In this document: positions 48,421-59,017 of the stretch, one piece after another
Position numbering within the stretch: the first letter of the stretch is position 1
Layout: each line of letters opens with the position of its first letter
DNA from: Larus michahellis
Lineage: Eukaryota > Chordata > Aves > Charadriiformes > Laridae
Length of the DNA stretch: 64,000 bases
NCBI RefSeq assembly: GCF_964199755.1
Contig: NC_133914.1
Coordinates: 4,579,368-4,643,367 of the forward strand
Reading direction: 5' to 3'
The notes under the pieces: generated by a model
Database searches by the model: none
What the model saw: the letters and a program-made list of their open reading frames with translations, nothing else
What the model was told of the DNA's origin: nothing
Position numbers and translations under genes: made by a program

Positions 48421-49390
48421 CACCCATCCCGTGTGCTGCACGCTCTCCCCGCACCCCCAACGCGCACTTGCGCACTCACACCCCCCAAAAACCCTCCAAC
48501 CCCCTCACTAACCCCCCTTCAACCCCCCCTAAGCCCCCTCCCTGGGTCACCGTCACCCTTCCGGGGGGCTACGGAGGATCCCTCCGCCGGCCCCTGTCGT
48601 CCCCCCCCGCCACCACCGTTCAGCACCGCGGACAGCTCCCGCCGGGCCGGGCCGGGTCGGGCCGGGCTACCGAAGGGGCGACCGCGGCGCTGGCGAGAAC
48701 CCCGGGGGGGTCGGGAGCCCCGCTAGCACCGCCGCGCCCCCCCCCACGCTTTAGCAGCGGGGCCAGGAATGACCAACACCCCCAAACACCCCCGCCCCGT
48801 CTGTTGCCGAGGAAGGCTTGAAAGGAAGAACCGGGGCAGGGGGGGAGAGTCCCGGGGCGGGGGGGTGGCGGTTCACGCCTCCTCTTCCTCCCCCGGGGAG
48901 GAAGGCTCCCTGCCACCCACCCTTCCCGGAGCCCCCCCCAACCTCCAGGCCTTCCCGGTTCTCCCGGTGATAAATTATTAAGAACCACGCGGGGAAGAGG
49001 AGGATGGGGGGAGGGCACTGCGCACCCCCGGGTGTGCGGGAGAGGAGCTGGCTTCGTCGCCCCCCCCCCATCCTTCTCCCCCCAGGGCCGCCCCCTCCGC
49101 ACCCCACGCTCAGCGTGCAAAGCGGAGCCCTCAAACCTCTGCAATGGTGGCGGGGGGGCGGAAAGCCGGCGCCCCCCCTCCTCTGCAGCACGGCCCTGCA
49201 AGGGCTTTGAAAGGACGTGGCGGGGGGACCCGGGCCGGGGAGGGGGTCCCGGGGGCGGCGTGGGTGTGTGTGGGGGGGCGGGTGGAGGCGAGCGGGCGTG
49301 GGCCGGGGCGTGGGGGGGCTGTTTTTTATGAATGGGCTGCTCCATCCCCGGCGTGATTACTATGCGGCGCGCGCGCCTCACGGGGCGCTG
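48421..49390. other. GC-rich intergenic flank before the GPR3 promoter
   Basis: CpG-rich, with C-runs, a short AT island (GATAAATTATTAAG near 48970) and no recognised gene. Overlapping ORFs on both strands look compositional. Confidence 0.35.
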
Positions 49391-49616
49391 ATTGGCTCCG
49401 GCGCGCCATTGACGTCACAGCGGGGCGAACGGGGCTGGGGGGGGGAGCAGGAGTGAGGCGGGGGGGGTGGGGGGTGGCGGGGGGGCTGGCGGTGAGTCAC
49501 CCCCACACACACCAAATTCCCCCCACCCCCCCGCTCCCCCCCGGCGGGGCTCGGTCACTATAACTCGGAGGCGCCCATGGCAGCGGACCCCCAGCCCGGG
49601 CCGAGCATCCCGGCAG
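49391..49616 (+). promoter_or_regulatory. GPR3 promoter and probable non-coding exon 1
   Basis: An inverted CCAAT box (ATTGG, 49391-49395), a perfect palindromic CRE TGACGTCA (49410-49417) and an AP-1 site TGAGTCA (49493-49499) lie within 110 bp in CpG-rich DNA. A strong donor GCAG|GTGAGT at 49616/49617 fits the 5' UTR exon that GPR3 genes carry upstream of a single coding exon. A TATAA at 49559-49563 is also present, so the start could be nearer the donor. A CRE would suit a receptor that raises cAMP, as feedback, but that is inference. Confidence 0.55.
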
Positions 49617-50346
49617 GTGAGTGCTGGGTACCCGGGGGGGGACACACACACCGGCACGGGGGGGGGGGAACACGGGCACCGGGGGGGGGGGGTGGGGGTG
49701 CACCGGGAGGGGGTGTGAGCCCGCTTGGGCAAAGGGAAAGGGGGCCGAGGGGCTGTGCTGCCTGCCCGGGTGCCCCGGCGAGGGGCAGACCCCCAAGGTA
49801 AGTGGGGATTCCCCCGGTTGGGGGGTGAATGATGGGGGGGGGGGAGACGGGGGGAGACGGGGCTCCTTTCCCACCCCCGCGGTTCCCGGTCTCCGCTAAG
49901 CGGGGCCGCCCCCTTCACCTGCTGCTTGGGACCCCCGAAGACCTGGGGGTGGGTGTGGGGGGGCCGGTCCTGCTCCCCTCTATTTACCCACCAAAATCGT
50001 GCAATGCACACACCCCCCCCCGCAGCTAATTCAGGCAGGGGCGGGCTGAGTTCCCCCCCCCCCTCCCGCACCTTCTATTCACATATTTATTTTTCTTTTC
50101 TTGGAAAACAATTAAACCCAAACCACCTTGTCCAGAAAAATCCCCTGGGAGCAAACAGTGAGGGACACCCCCCCCCCCCCCCCCATCCCAAACACACCCC
50201 GCTCTGCCCCCCCTCCCGGAGACAACTTTTGGGGGGAGGCAGGGCTGTGCCTGGGGCTGGGGGGCACAGGGATGGCGCAGGTGGGTCCCCGCCGTGGGCA
50301 GCGGGTGCTGAGGGGACTGTTCTCGCTTTCGGCTCCGGCAGCATGA
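49577..50346 (+). promoter_or_regulatory. Candidate upstream ORF ending on the GPR3 start codon
   Basis: An ATG at 49577 opens a frame MAADPQPGPSIPA to the donor at 49616. Spliced to the acceptor at 50340-50341 (exon 2 begins 50342), the frame gains one alanine and stops at TGA 50344-50346, which overlaps the GPR3 ATGATG. It exists only if exon 1 starts upstream of 49577 and the predicted junction is used. Confidence 0.35.
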
Positions 50347-51329
50347 TGGAAGAAGGGCCCCCCAACTCCAGCGAGGGCCAGCAAGGCTGGTTCGCGGCCA
50401 GGAATGGCAGCGGCAGCTCCTTGGACCTGGAGTCGGTGGTGCAACCCCTGCCCTTGAACCCCTGGGACGTCATCCTCTGCATCTCCGGAACCATCATCTC
50501 CTGTGAGAACGCCATCGTGGTGGTGGTCATCTTCTACACCCCGGCTTTCCGGGCTCCGATGTTTCTCCTCATCGGTAGTTTGGCCACGGCCGACCTTCTG
50601 GCAGGTTTGGGGTTGATCCTGCATTTCGCCTTTGTCTACTTCATCCCATCGGAGGCTGTCAGCCTGGTCACGGTGGGGCTCCTGGTCACCTCCTTCACGG
50701 CCAGCGTCAGCAGCTTGTTGACCATCACCATCGACCGCTACCTGTCCCTCTACAACGCCCTGACCTACTACTCGGAGAGGACGGTCACCAGGACTTACAT
50801 CATGTTGATCCTCACCTGGGGAGCCTCCATCTGCTACGGGCTCCTGCCCGTCGTGGGCTGGAACTGCCTGAAGGAGCCCTCCACCTGCAGCATCGTCAAG
50901 CCCCTGACCAAGAACCACCTCATCATCCTCTCCGTCTCCTTCTTCATGGTCTTCGCCGTGATGCTCCAGCTCTACGTGCAGATCTGTAAGATCATTTGCC
51001 GGCACGCCCACCAGATCGCCGTCCAGAGACATTTCCTGGCCAGTTCCCACTACGTCACCACCCGAAAAGGCATCGCCACCTTGGCCGTCATCCTGGGCAC
51101 CTTCGCGTCCTGCTGGCTGCCCTTCGCCATTTACTGCCTGCTGGGGGACTCCAGCTCCCCGGCGCTCTACACCTACGTCACCCTCCTCCCCGCCACCTAC
51201 AACTCCATGATCAACCCCGTCATTTACGCCTTCAGGAACCAGGAGATCCAGAAAGTGCTGTGGACCGTGTGCTGCGGCTGCTTCTCCTCCACCATGCCTT
51301 TCCGCTCCCGCTCCCCCAGTGACGTCTGA
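50343..51329 (+). CDS. GPR3: GPR3, constitutively active Gs-coupled receptor
   Basis: A single coding exon gives 328 residues, near human (330). An acceptor CTCCGGCAG ends at 50341, one base before the first ATG; a second ATG follows directly at 50346 in better context (A at -3, G at +4). The N-terminus has sequons NSS and NGS. Seven hydrophobic segments are visible, with CENAIVVVVIF (TM1), LATADLLAGLGL (TM2), the TM3 end TIDRYLSLYNALTYYSE containing DRY, an EL2 cysteine pair in NCLKEPSTC, RKGIATLAVILG and CWLPF (TM6), and NPVIYAFRNQ as NPxxY (TM7). The tail ends PFRSRSPSDV as in mammals. GPR3 signals through Gs without an agreed agonist, raising cAMP; it holds oocytes in meiotic arrest and acts in neurons and thermogenic fat. 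A 426-codon frame antisense to it is a shadow. Confidence 0.98.
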   Translation: MMEEGPPNSSEGQQGWFAARNGSGSSLDLESVVQPLPLNPWDVILCISGTIISCENAIVVVVIFYTPAFRAPMFLLIGSLATADLLAGLGLILHFAFVYFIPSEAVSLVTVGLLVTSFTASVSSLLTITIDRYLSLYNALTYYSERTVTRTYIMLILTWGASICYGLLPVVGWNCLKEPSTCSIVKPLTKNHLIILSVSFFMVFAVMLQLYVQICKIICRHAHQIAVQRHFLASSHYVTTRKGIATLAVILGTFASCWLPFAIYCLLGDSSSPALYTYVTLLPATYNSMINPVIYAFRNQEIQKVLWTVCCGCFSSTMPFRSRSPSDV

Positions 51330-52291
51330 CACGGGTCTGTGTCCCCCCCCCGCCATGTGTGTTCCCCCCCCCAGCCTCTCTGCACCTTTCACTTACCCGA
51401 TCGCGGTTGGGGGATTTTCCTTTTTTTTTTTTTTCTCCCTTTTTTTTTTTCATTCCCAAAGATGGGAATGAAGACCGTCACAGGAGCTCTTGGAATCAAG
51501 CTGCTCTTCCCAGCCCCATTCTTTTAGGCATACCCCCCCCCTCCTCTATTTTTGCACTTTTTGAACTTACAGGAGAGAAAAACATATTTTTTATCCATAA
51601 TATAACCTATATTTATGCGTGTACACGCACAGGGGCGGGGGGGAGAGCCTCATATTTTCTTTAAAACTATTTATGATGCTTTATTTTTTTAAGCGGGGGG
51701 GGGGGGAGGATGGGAGGGGGGGCGACACCTGGAATGTTTGCTCCCCCCTTGCTTATTTTTTTCACAGCCTCGTTATTTACCTCCGATTCTTAAAATATAT
51801 TTTGTACGTTTGGGGAAGGAAGGGGGGCGGAGGGGGGGAGACTCCTTTGCCGGAGGAGGAGGGACTCAAACCACCACCACCCCCCCCCACACACCTTCTC
51901 CCAGCCGCCCTTCCCTTTATTTATTTTTTTTTTTTAATTATTATTTAATAGGATTTTCACGCCGGCCCAGCCCTGGGACTTGCTGCCCTCTAGTGCTCGT
52001 TGCCTTCGGGCGGAGGGTGCTGCCGGGGGCTCCACACCCCCAAACCCAGCAGTTTCGGGGACCCCCGAGTGCTGTGCCCCCCCCCGCCCCCCCGCCAAAG
52101 CCTTTCTTTGCACTGGGTTTGCATTTCCACATTTTTGGGGGTGGAGATGGATGTGGAGAGGTCCCTTGGGAAGGGGAGCCCTCGGCGGGGTGCTGCAGAG
52201 CCGGGGGCGGCGGGGGGGGGGGAGTGGGTTGTGGGGGTGGTGGTGGTGGGGGGCTGCTTCTTGTTTACAAGCGTGGGAGGGAGGGAATAAA
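51330..52291 (+). other. GPR3 3' UTR, AU-rich
   Basis: T-rich tracts near 51421 and 51441 and several AUUUA-type motifs (TATTTATGCG near 51610, TATTTATGATG near 51668, TTATTTATTTTTT near 51918), the kind of elements that destabilise mRNA, end at an AATAAA at 52286. Length is about 0.96 kb. Confidence 0.65.
52286..52291 (+). terminator. GPR3 poly(A) signal
   Basis: AATAAA in GGGAATAAAAGTAATTTGTG, the first canonical plus-strand hexamer I found after the GPR3 stop, with a GT-rich stretch following. Confidence 0.7.
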
Positions 52292-53169
52292 AGTAATTTG
52301 TGATACGAGGTGGGGCTGTTTGATGCCGGGGCGGGGAGGGGACGGCATCTCCCATGGGGGGGGAGCGGGTTGAGGCCCCCGCGCCGTCGCCCCCCGGTCC
52401 GGGCAGGGCTCCGTTTCCCTGCGTCCAGCTAAGAAATCCCAACTGACAGCTCTTCCCACCCCCCCACCCCATCGCATCCTGTTAGCAGGAGCCAGCCCCG
52501 GGGAGCAGCACCCAGGGCCATGGCCATCCTCATCCTCCTCATCCTCCTCATCCTCCTCATCCTCCCGGCGCCCGGCAGGCGGAGGGGCTGCATCCAGCCT
52601 TGTGCCGTTATCGCCGCCTCCATCCCGGCAAGGTCACGGGCAGCTGCCTGCACCCCGGCGAGGGAGGGCGGGGGGGGGGGGGGACACAGGAGGGCTCGAG
52701 GCTCTGCCCAGGCCCCCCCCCGGCCCGCCCCCAGCAGCGAAATGCCCGTGCTGCGAGAGCCACCGCTCAAATAGCATCTGGGCATTGCTGCCCCATGCTC
52801 TTTGCACGCAGGGAAAGCAGGGTTAATGACAGCAAAGCTAATTAGGGCAGCTCGTCCCCTCCGGGAGCAGGGCTCTGCGCCCCGAGAGACCCCCCCCACC
52901 ACCACCACCCCGCCGCCTTCTCCCCCCCCACCTCCCCCCGCATCGTGCCCCTGCCCACCCCGCTCGGGGAGCAGCAGGTTTCTTACAGGCATTTGTGCAT
53001 CCGCAGACGCGCCGGGATGTGGCAGAGCCCAAGGCTGAGGAGCAGCCGGAGCCCGGCTGGGTGCTGGGGTGCAGGATGCGTGCCGGTCCCATCCCTCATT
53101 CCACCCCCCCCCAGGCTCGGCTTCACCTTGGGCTCAGGGACCCGGTGGCAGCCCGGAGGGTTGGTGCTG

Positions 53170-53189
53170 TTTATTGCAAAGAAAATAAA
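53170..53189. terminator. Back-to-back poly(A) hexamers on both strands
   Basis: TTTATT at 53170-53175 (AATAAA on the minus strand) and AATAAA at 53184-53189 on the plus strand are separated by 8 bp. A second minus-strand AATAAAG lies near 53487. No coding gene ends here; unannotated non-coding transcripts are possible. Confidence 0.25.
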
Positions 53190-56100
53190 GATTTCCTTCC
53201 CGCTTCTGGAGCGAACCGAGCGCTGGAAAGGGGTTACGGCAGCAGGAGATGGGGCCGAGGGACCCACGGAGCGACTGCCCCTGCTTTCCGGGGGCTGGGA
53301 TCAGCGCTGGGGACGGGGTTGAGGAATCTGGGGCTCCGCCGAGGTTAAGCCAAGCGGAAAGGAGCAAAGCTCAGGGGTTGGAGATGCCCGTCGTGGCCCG
53401 AAGCTGAGCTGAGGCCCCTCCATCCCTCAGCCAGGGGATAATTTCCGAGCCCTGGCAGTGAAAAATCCTGTAATTCCCAGCCCCACTTTATTCACAGGGC
53501 AGTCTTAGACCTGGTTGTTCTTATGTCAACATCGTGCGGCAGCTTAAATAGCTTTTCTGCCCCTCGCGCTTCCCCTGCTGATGCCTTCAGAGGGAGCAGC
53601 CCCAGCCCCTCCGCTTTTCCGAGCAATCCCGGCTGCTCCCTCCTGCTCCCGGGGGTCCCTGTGACCTCCCCTGGGGACAGGGGGACATGCCGGGGGTGTG
53701 TAAGCAGGTAGCGTAAAGGCAGCACTGCGCAGGTCTGCTGGGCCCCCACCCCGGGCTCCCCCCAACCCTGGCCGGCGTGGGGCGGGCAGAGGGCTGCAGC
53801 TCCCGGCAGGGTTGTGCCGAAGCCGGTGGTGTCCCCAAATTCATCTTGGGGGGGGGGGGGGAGTAATCACAGCATTCAGGAGCTGGGGGTGAGCCCGCAG
53901 GGACAGCCCGGCGTCAAAAGCCACCAGGACGCAGCCACGTGGCACCACGTCAAGCCAAGGGGCTGCCGATCCCTGTTTTCCCACCCCCGCCGGGAATTCG
54001 GGAGCCCTCGTACCCACCACTATGGGTCCCCTGAGGATGTCACCCCTCGCAGCCCCGTCCCCTGCTGCCACCAGACACCACGGTGGCCGTGGCTCAGTGT
54101 GTGGCTGCCCCACTTGCCGCTTCCCGGCTGGAAAACTCACTCTTTGGCTCCTACCTGTGTCCGATTCCCTCCTGCCGGGATGGATGCGGGAAGCCGAGGC
54201 TGAACATGGGGCTGGAGGAATCCAGGACCCCGACACCGCCGTGGGGCTGGAGGAATCCGGCACCCCGACGCCGCTGTGGGGCTGGCTGCTCTCCCAGCAC
54301 ACAGCCAGCAAGTCCGGAGACATTCCCGGCTGCTCCAGGCCTTGGGGGGGATGGAGCAGGCGGCACCGAGCTGGGAGATAACCAGCCCGCTCCCTTTTTT
54401 TTTGGTGGAGAAAGATGCAGAAAAAGGAGTTGTAAAAACCAGCCAAATCCATCTGAGAAGGCGCCCGAGTGCCGAGCTGCCACCCCCACGCCCCCGATGT
54501 GCCGGAGAGGCTCAGGGGGAGACCGACAGCCCAGTTTTGGGGTTAAAATACGGAGTTAAGAGGCTGCGAGCGGGATAAAGGCATGCCATCACCCCCAGCT
54601 GTGCGCGCACATCTGGCAGGCCCAGCCCTCCCCCCCCCACCAGCACCGGGGCTTCCAGCAGATGCCTCCGAACCCGTGGGGAAGGCACCGGGCTCCGGGC
54701 AGGTTTTGCTCCTTTTCTCCGCCATGGGCAGCCCCGTTGGCATCGGCTCCGGCTCCGAGCGCCTGCCCTTTGCCACCTTGCCGGGAGCGGGGACACCGGA
54801 CACGAGCGCTGGGGTTAACCATGGCAAAGGCAGAGCTGGTTCCTGCCGGGCGAGAGCCCTCGCTCCCCCCGGTGCCAAAAAAAAAAAAGGGGGGATTTGC
54901 CAGCTTGGAGGATGGAGGGAGGTCAGCGGTGCCCCAAAACGGCCCTCGACCCCGACTGACCTGCCTGGGGCAGGGGCGAGAGCTGCCCACGCCGCGTCCC
55001 AGGGATGCTCTCTGCTCCCAGGGATTTACTGGGGGGCCCACGATGGGTGCGTCCCGGCGGGGAGCACGAGCCCCGACATCCCCCCCCTGCACCCCGGCGG
55101 GTGGCCGGGCTGGGAATGCCGGGCCCCGGGAAGGGCCGAGCAGCTCCGGTTATTGGCCCGGGTTAGGTTTAAATGAGAAACCTCAGCCCTGGCTTGGGGG
55201 ATTTTTGTTTCCTTGGAAGCGGGAGCAGGCAGGAAATGAAGAAAACGCGGCCCCGCTTGTAAGCGTTTTACCAAATGCCGAAGGCAGCGGGAGGCATTTC
55301 CCGGCGGGGCGCGGGCTGCGGAGCATCGTCCCCATCGGAACCGTGGCCCCGGGGAGGCATCGGATGGTGTTTCTTAGGGAGGAGAGCCCGTCCCAAAGCG
55401 CTGCTCCGGGTGGGAGATAGCAAAGGGCAGGGTGGGAAGCGGGGTGGTGGGAAGCGGGTCGGTCTTCGGCGCCCTCCCCTTTTATTCCTGCAAAAAGCAG
55501 CTTCGTGCCACGAGCCCTTGGCTGCCCGGCCGGGGCGTGGGGAGGCGGGGGGGTGGCAGCACCCTCCGCCCCCACCTCATGGAGGACCCACGAGGCTTCG
55601 TCTAACTCGCCCCGGCCTGGAGACGGCGATGGGGAGGGGGAAATTTGGCCCCCGGCCACGTTCAAACTCTCCGAGGTGCAGGCGCTGGCCTTTGCGGGAG
55701 CGGGCGAGGGCGGCGCGGAGCCGCTGCCCTGCCAGCCTGCAGAAACTTGAGCTCCAAATCCATAATTCCTCTGGCACCCCGTGGTTATTTGCGAGCTGCT
55801 GTGAGCAGATGGAAGAGTTACAGATAAAGCCATCCGCAGCACGGGAGCCGATTTGCCTTCCCCACACAACCGCGTAGGCAACAGCAAAGGCAGGGAGGAG
55901 GGAGGGGAAAAAAGGGAAAAAAAAAAAAAAAAAAAAAGAGGCAGAAAGAGCGAGAGAGAAGGAGTCAGCCATTTCTACAGGGGCCGAGCTGCCATCTCAG
56001 CACACCTACGTGCAAGAAACGGGGACTCTCTGCTGGCAGCGGGCCCTCGCCGGGGTGTTGGAAGAGGGTAGTGCTCTCCCACCACCCGTGGCTGCTTGGC

Positions 56101-57185
56101 GAGGGAAGGCGGCGCGAGTCGGGGGTGACATTGGCACGGCGGAGCGCTGCCACACACTGGGAGAGCAGGCTGTTAACGCTGATCGGAGCTGGCAGCGCCT
56201 GCACTCGCTTCGGTCCCAGAGGGGGAATTAAGGGAGAGAAGCTGACGTCAGTGGTGGAAAGGACACGCAGCCCACTCGTCCAAGGCAGCCGGCAGCATCT
56301 TCTGGGTGTTGCTAACACCACCTTGAAGGAGAAAATTAAATAGGTCTTTGGAGACGGGGGGCTCCTGTGAAGCCGGAGCCCGGCCAGCTGTGATGCCGAG
56401 CCCCGTGGAGGAGGCAGCCGGGCAAAGGCATCAAAGGCTGGGGCCGAGGCCAGCGTCCTGCGGCACCGCGGAGCCCGAGAGACTCTGCCCCGGCTGCAGC
56501 AGCTCCGCCGTAGGAACGGGCGGCTCAGGGAAAGGGCTCGGGCTCCGGCTCCGAAAGCAGTGGCACACGCTTTTGGCCTCGCTGTTGGGCTTCTCCTCCG
56601 GCTCCAGAGCTCGCCCCCGGCTCCATGGGTCGGTGGTGGAGGTGGAGGGCGAAGCCTGCGAGCTCCTCGCTGCGGGCAAACGGCACCAAAATTCCCCCAT
56701 TTGTCTTTTAACGGGGGTAAACCAGCACGACACTCACTGCTACGCACCCCAAGGATGACTTTTAAGGGTTGGTGGCCCAAAAGCGAAGGCTGGGTGTTAG
56801 CGTGGACCCCAAAAAAAGCAGCGTCACCAATGGCCACCACCGCTCCCATCCAGAGAAGGGAGCCGGAGCTCCGGCCGCTCCTTCCCGGCTTCGAGATGGA
56901 GCCAGGACACGCAGCAGCAGGGAGGGTGGAAGCCCAAGAGATCCCTCCTTCCCCTGCCCTCCGCGCCCCAGCACGACTAAAGGGCTTGCTTGTTCAGAAG
57001 CTGGCAAGGCCAATTAATCTAATGAGGTTTTGCAGCCAGGGACTATTGTCAGCCAAGAAAGGCACAGCGCTGCAGAACGAGCGCACGGGTGTCTCCGAGA
57101 AGCCAAGGGAATTTGGCAGAGGGAAGCTGAGGGTAAAAGCAGGGACGAGGAGCAACGGGGACGGGTCCTTTTGTTGCTCTCCACC

Positions 57186-57420
57186 GACCGGCGAGAAAAA
57201 AAAAAAAACAAAAAAAAAAAACCAAAAAAACCCAACCCAAAAAATCCACACAACAGGCTCAGGCACCGAACCCGGACAAGGCACCTGAAAACCAGGGCCA
57301 GGAGCCACGGTGGCGGATGAAGTGCAGAAGGGACCTTGAGCAGCTGAAATGGAGGCGGGGAGAGAAAAAAAAAAAAAAAAAAAAAGAAAAAAAAGCAAAG
57401 CAAAGCAAAGCAAAGCAGCA
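57186..57420. repeat. A-rich tracts and GCAAA microsatellite
   Basis: Runs of A interrupted by C at 57195-57240 and a run of about 20 A at 57365 followed by AAAAGCAAAGCAAAGCAAAG. Simple repeats; no target-site duplication or element body noticed. Confidence 0.6.
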
Positions 57421-57951
57421 GCAAGAGCCCCCCCGGCAGCCCCAGCTGCAGCGGCTCCGCTCCGGCAAGATGGAGCCCGGGCTCATTTTGTATGGCAGGG
57501 AGCACAGGCGGGAGGCTGGGAGCTCCTCTTGGATCCCGCTTCCTTGGCTCCTCTCCCCACCCTGGATAATCCTCTCCCCGCCTCGGCAGGGCTGCCTTTG
57601 GGGACTGGAAGAGGCCGACGGCGTTTGCAGCGGAGCTTGGGACCCTCTCTCTGCCCGGGCTCCCGGGGAGGGGACGCAGCCCCTCCACGAAACGCCGAAG
57701 GCAGCCGGGCTCCCCAAATCACAGCCCTGCGGGACGCACTACGGGACACTCGGGGCGGGGGGACGGAGAGGGTGGCCCAGCACCTCCCCGTGCCCCCCGG
57801 GGCAGGAGAAGTCCCCCCACCCCACCGAGGGGTCAACGGCCACCCCTCTGCCCCCAACCAGCCACTTCCCAGGTGCTACGGGGCCGCACACCGCAGCTCC
57901 CGCACACGCGCCCGGAGTAACACACGCAGGCACCCGTCGGATAGAAAGGTT

Positions 57952-58986
57952 TTTATCAAGTTGACAAGTTTTAAAAAAGGATCAAAAAAAAAAAAAAATT
58001 ATCATCTCTCTTTTTTTTTTTTTTTTTTTAAACATGTAAATTACAAAATCATTCGCAATGGGGATCTTCAACCAGGGGTTACTGAGCTGATTATAAAAAA
58101 AAAAAAATATATATAAAATAAAATAAAAGCAGCAGGAAAGGCTGGCTTAGGCAGCAGCCGACGGGGAGAAGCAGAGACAGAGGGTACCGGCGGGGAGCAG
58201 GAGGCAGCGCCGGGAGGCTCCGGGTGGGACACGGTCCGCGCTCGGCTCCCGCGGCAGCTTTAACCCGCTGCCTCCCCCCACGCCGGGGGGGGGGAGCAGA
58301 GCCCCGCCATCATCTTGCAGGGGTAAGAAAACCAAACAAATCTACAGTATTTCGCTCCTGAGGTTGGGTTTGATTTTTGTTGTTCTTGTTGTTTTTTTTT
58401 TGTTTTGTTTTGTTTTTGTTTTCTAAGCAGAGTTTCACTGCTGAAACTCCTTTGGTCTGAAGCAACGCCACCCCCCCCCCCCCCCCCCCACGCACACCCC
58501 CACCCACCCCCCCCAACCCCGGCACCCTGAGAGTATCCCTCAAACATCGCCCTGGGTCCTGCGAGGGCAATTCCCATCTCTCCTCCCACCAACATCTTCT
58601 GCTCAGCGATAAACCCCTAAGATACGAGTGGAATAATTACTCTTATAAATATATTTATACCATGTAGGAAAAATAAGGCACTTCAGGAGGGTTACAGCTT
58701 GTCTAATTCTATGACATTCTAATCAAGAAGAAAAATGGGTTAGTTTCTGAAATGAATTAAAATGAATGTTAATACAGTAATAAAAACATCGGATCCGCTT
58801 CCCCACTTCAAGGCTTTGTTTTAAAAAGAAAAGAAGAAAGCGCGCACGCACACACGCACCCCTCCCCGGCCGCCCCCCGAAATCCAACAGCAACGAAACC
58901 TGACCTGGGGAAGGGGGGGGGAGCCGCATCTGCCCATCACGGCAGGTACTTTCGGAAGAGGCACGTTAAATAAGTTCATGGATTGG

Positions 58987-59017
<31 letters not shown>

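Larger units (their letters stand above)
52310..57940. other. Intergenic interval between GPR3 and WASF2
   Basis: No gene recognised. GC falls gradually to the right. Features seen: an ATCCTCCTC microsatellite (52525-52560), a bidirectional poly(A)-like pair (53170-53189), a minus-strand AATAAAG near 53487, A-rich tracts at 55918-55937, 57186-57240 and 57365-57400 (the last running into GCAAA repeats), and a CCCGGCC-rich block (54580-55100). ORFs of 150-290 codons on both strands overlap one another and have no known domain. Confidence 0.35.

Noticed and set aside
50112-51392. 426-codon ORF antisense to GPR3
   Set aside because: Covers the GPR3 exon exactly and is explained by GC-rich codon use on the sense strand; no independent domain, promoter or poly(A) signal.
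52520-52570. Hydrophobic peptide MAILILLILLILLILP as a signal peptide
   Set aside because: It is a translation of a (TCATCCTCC)n microsatellite with no downstream conserved coding sequence.
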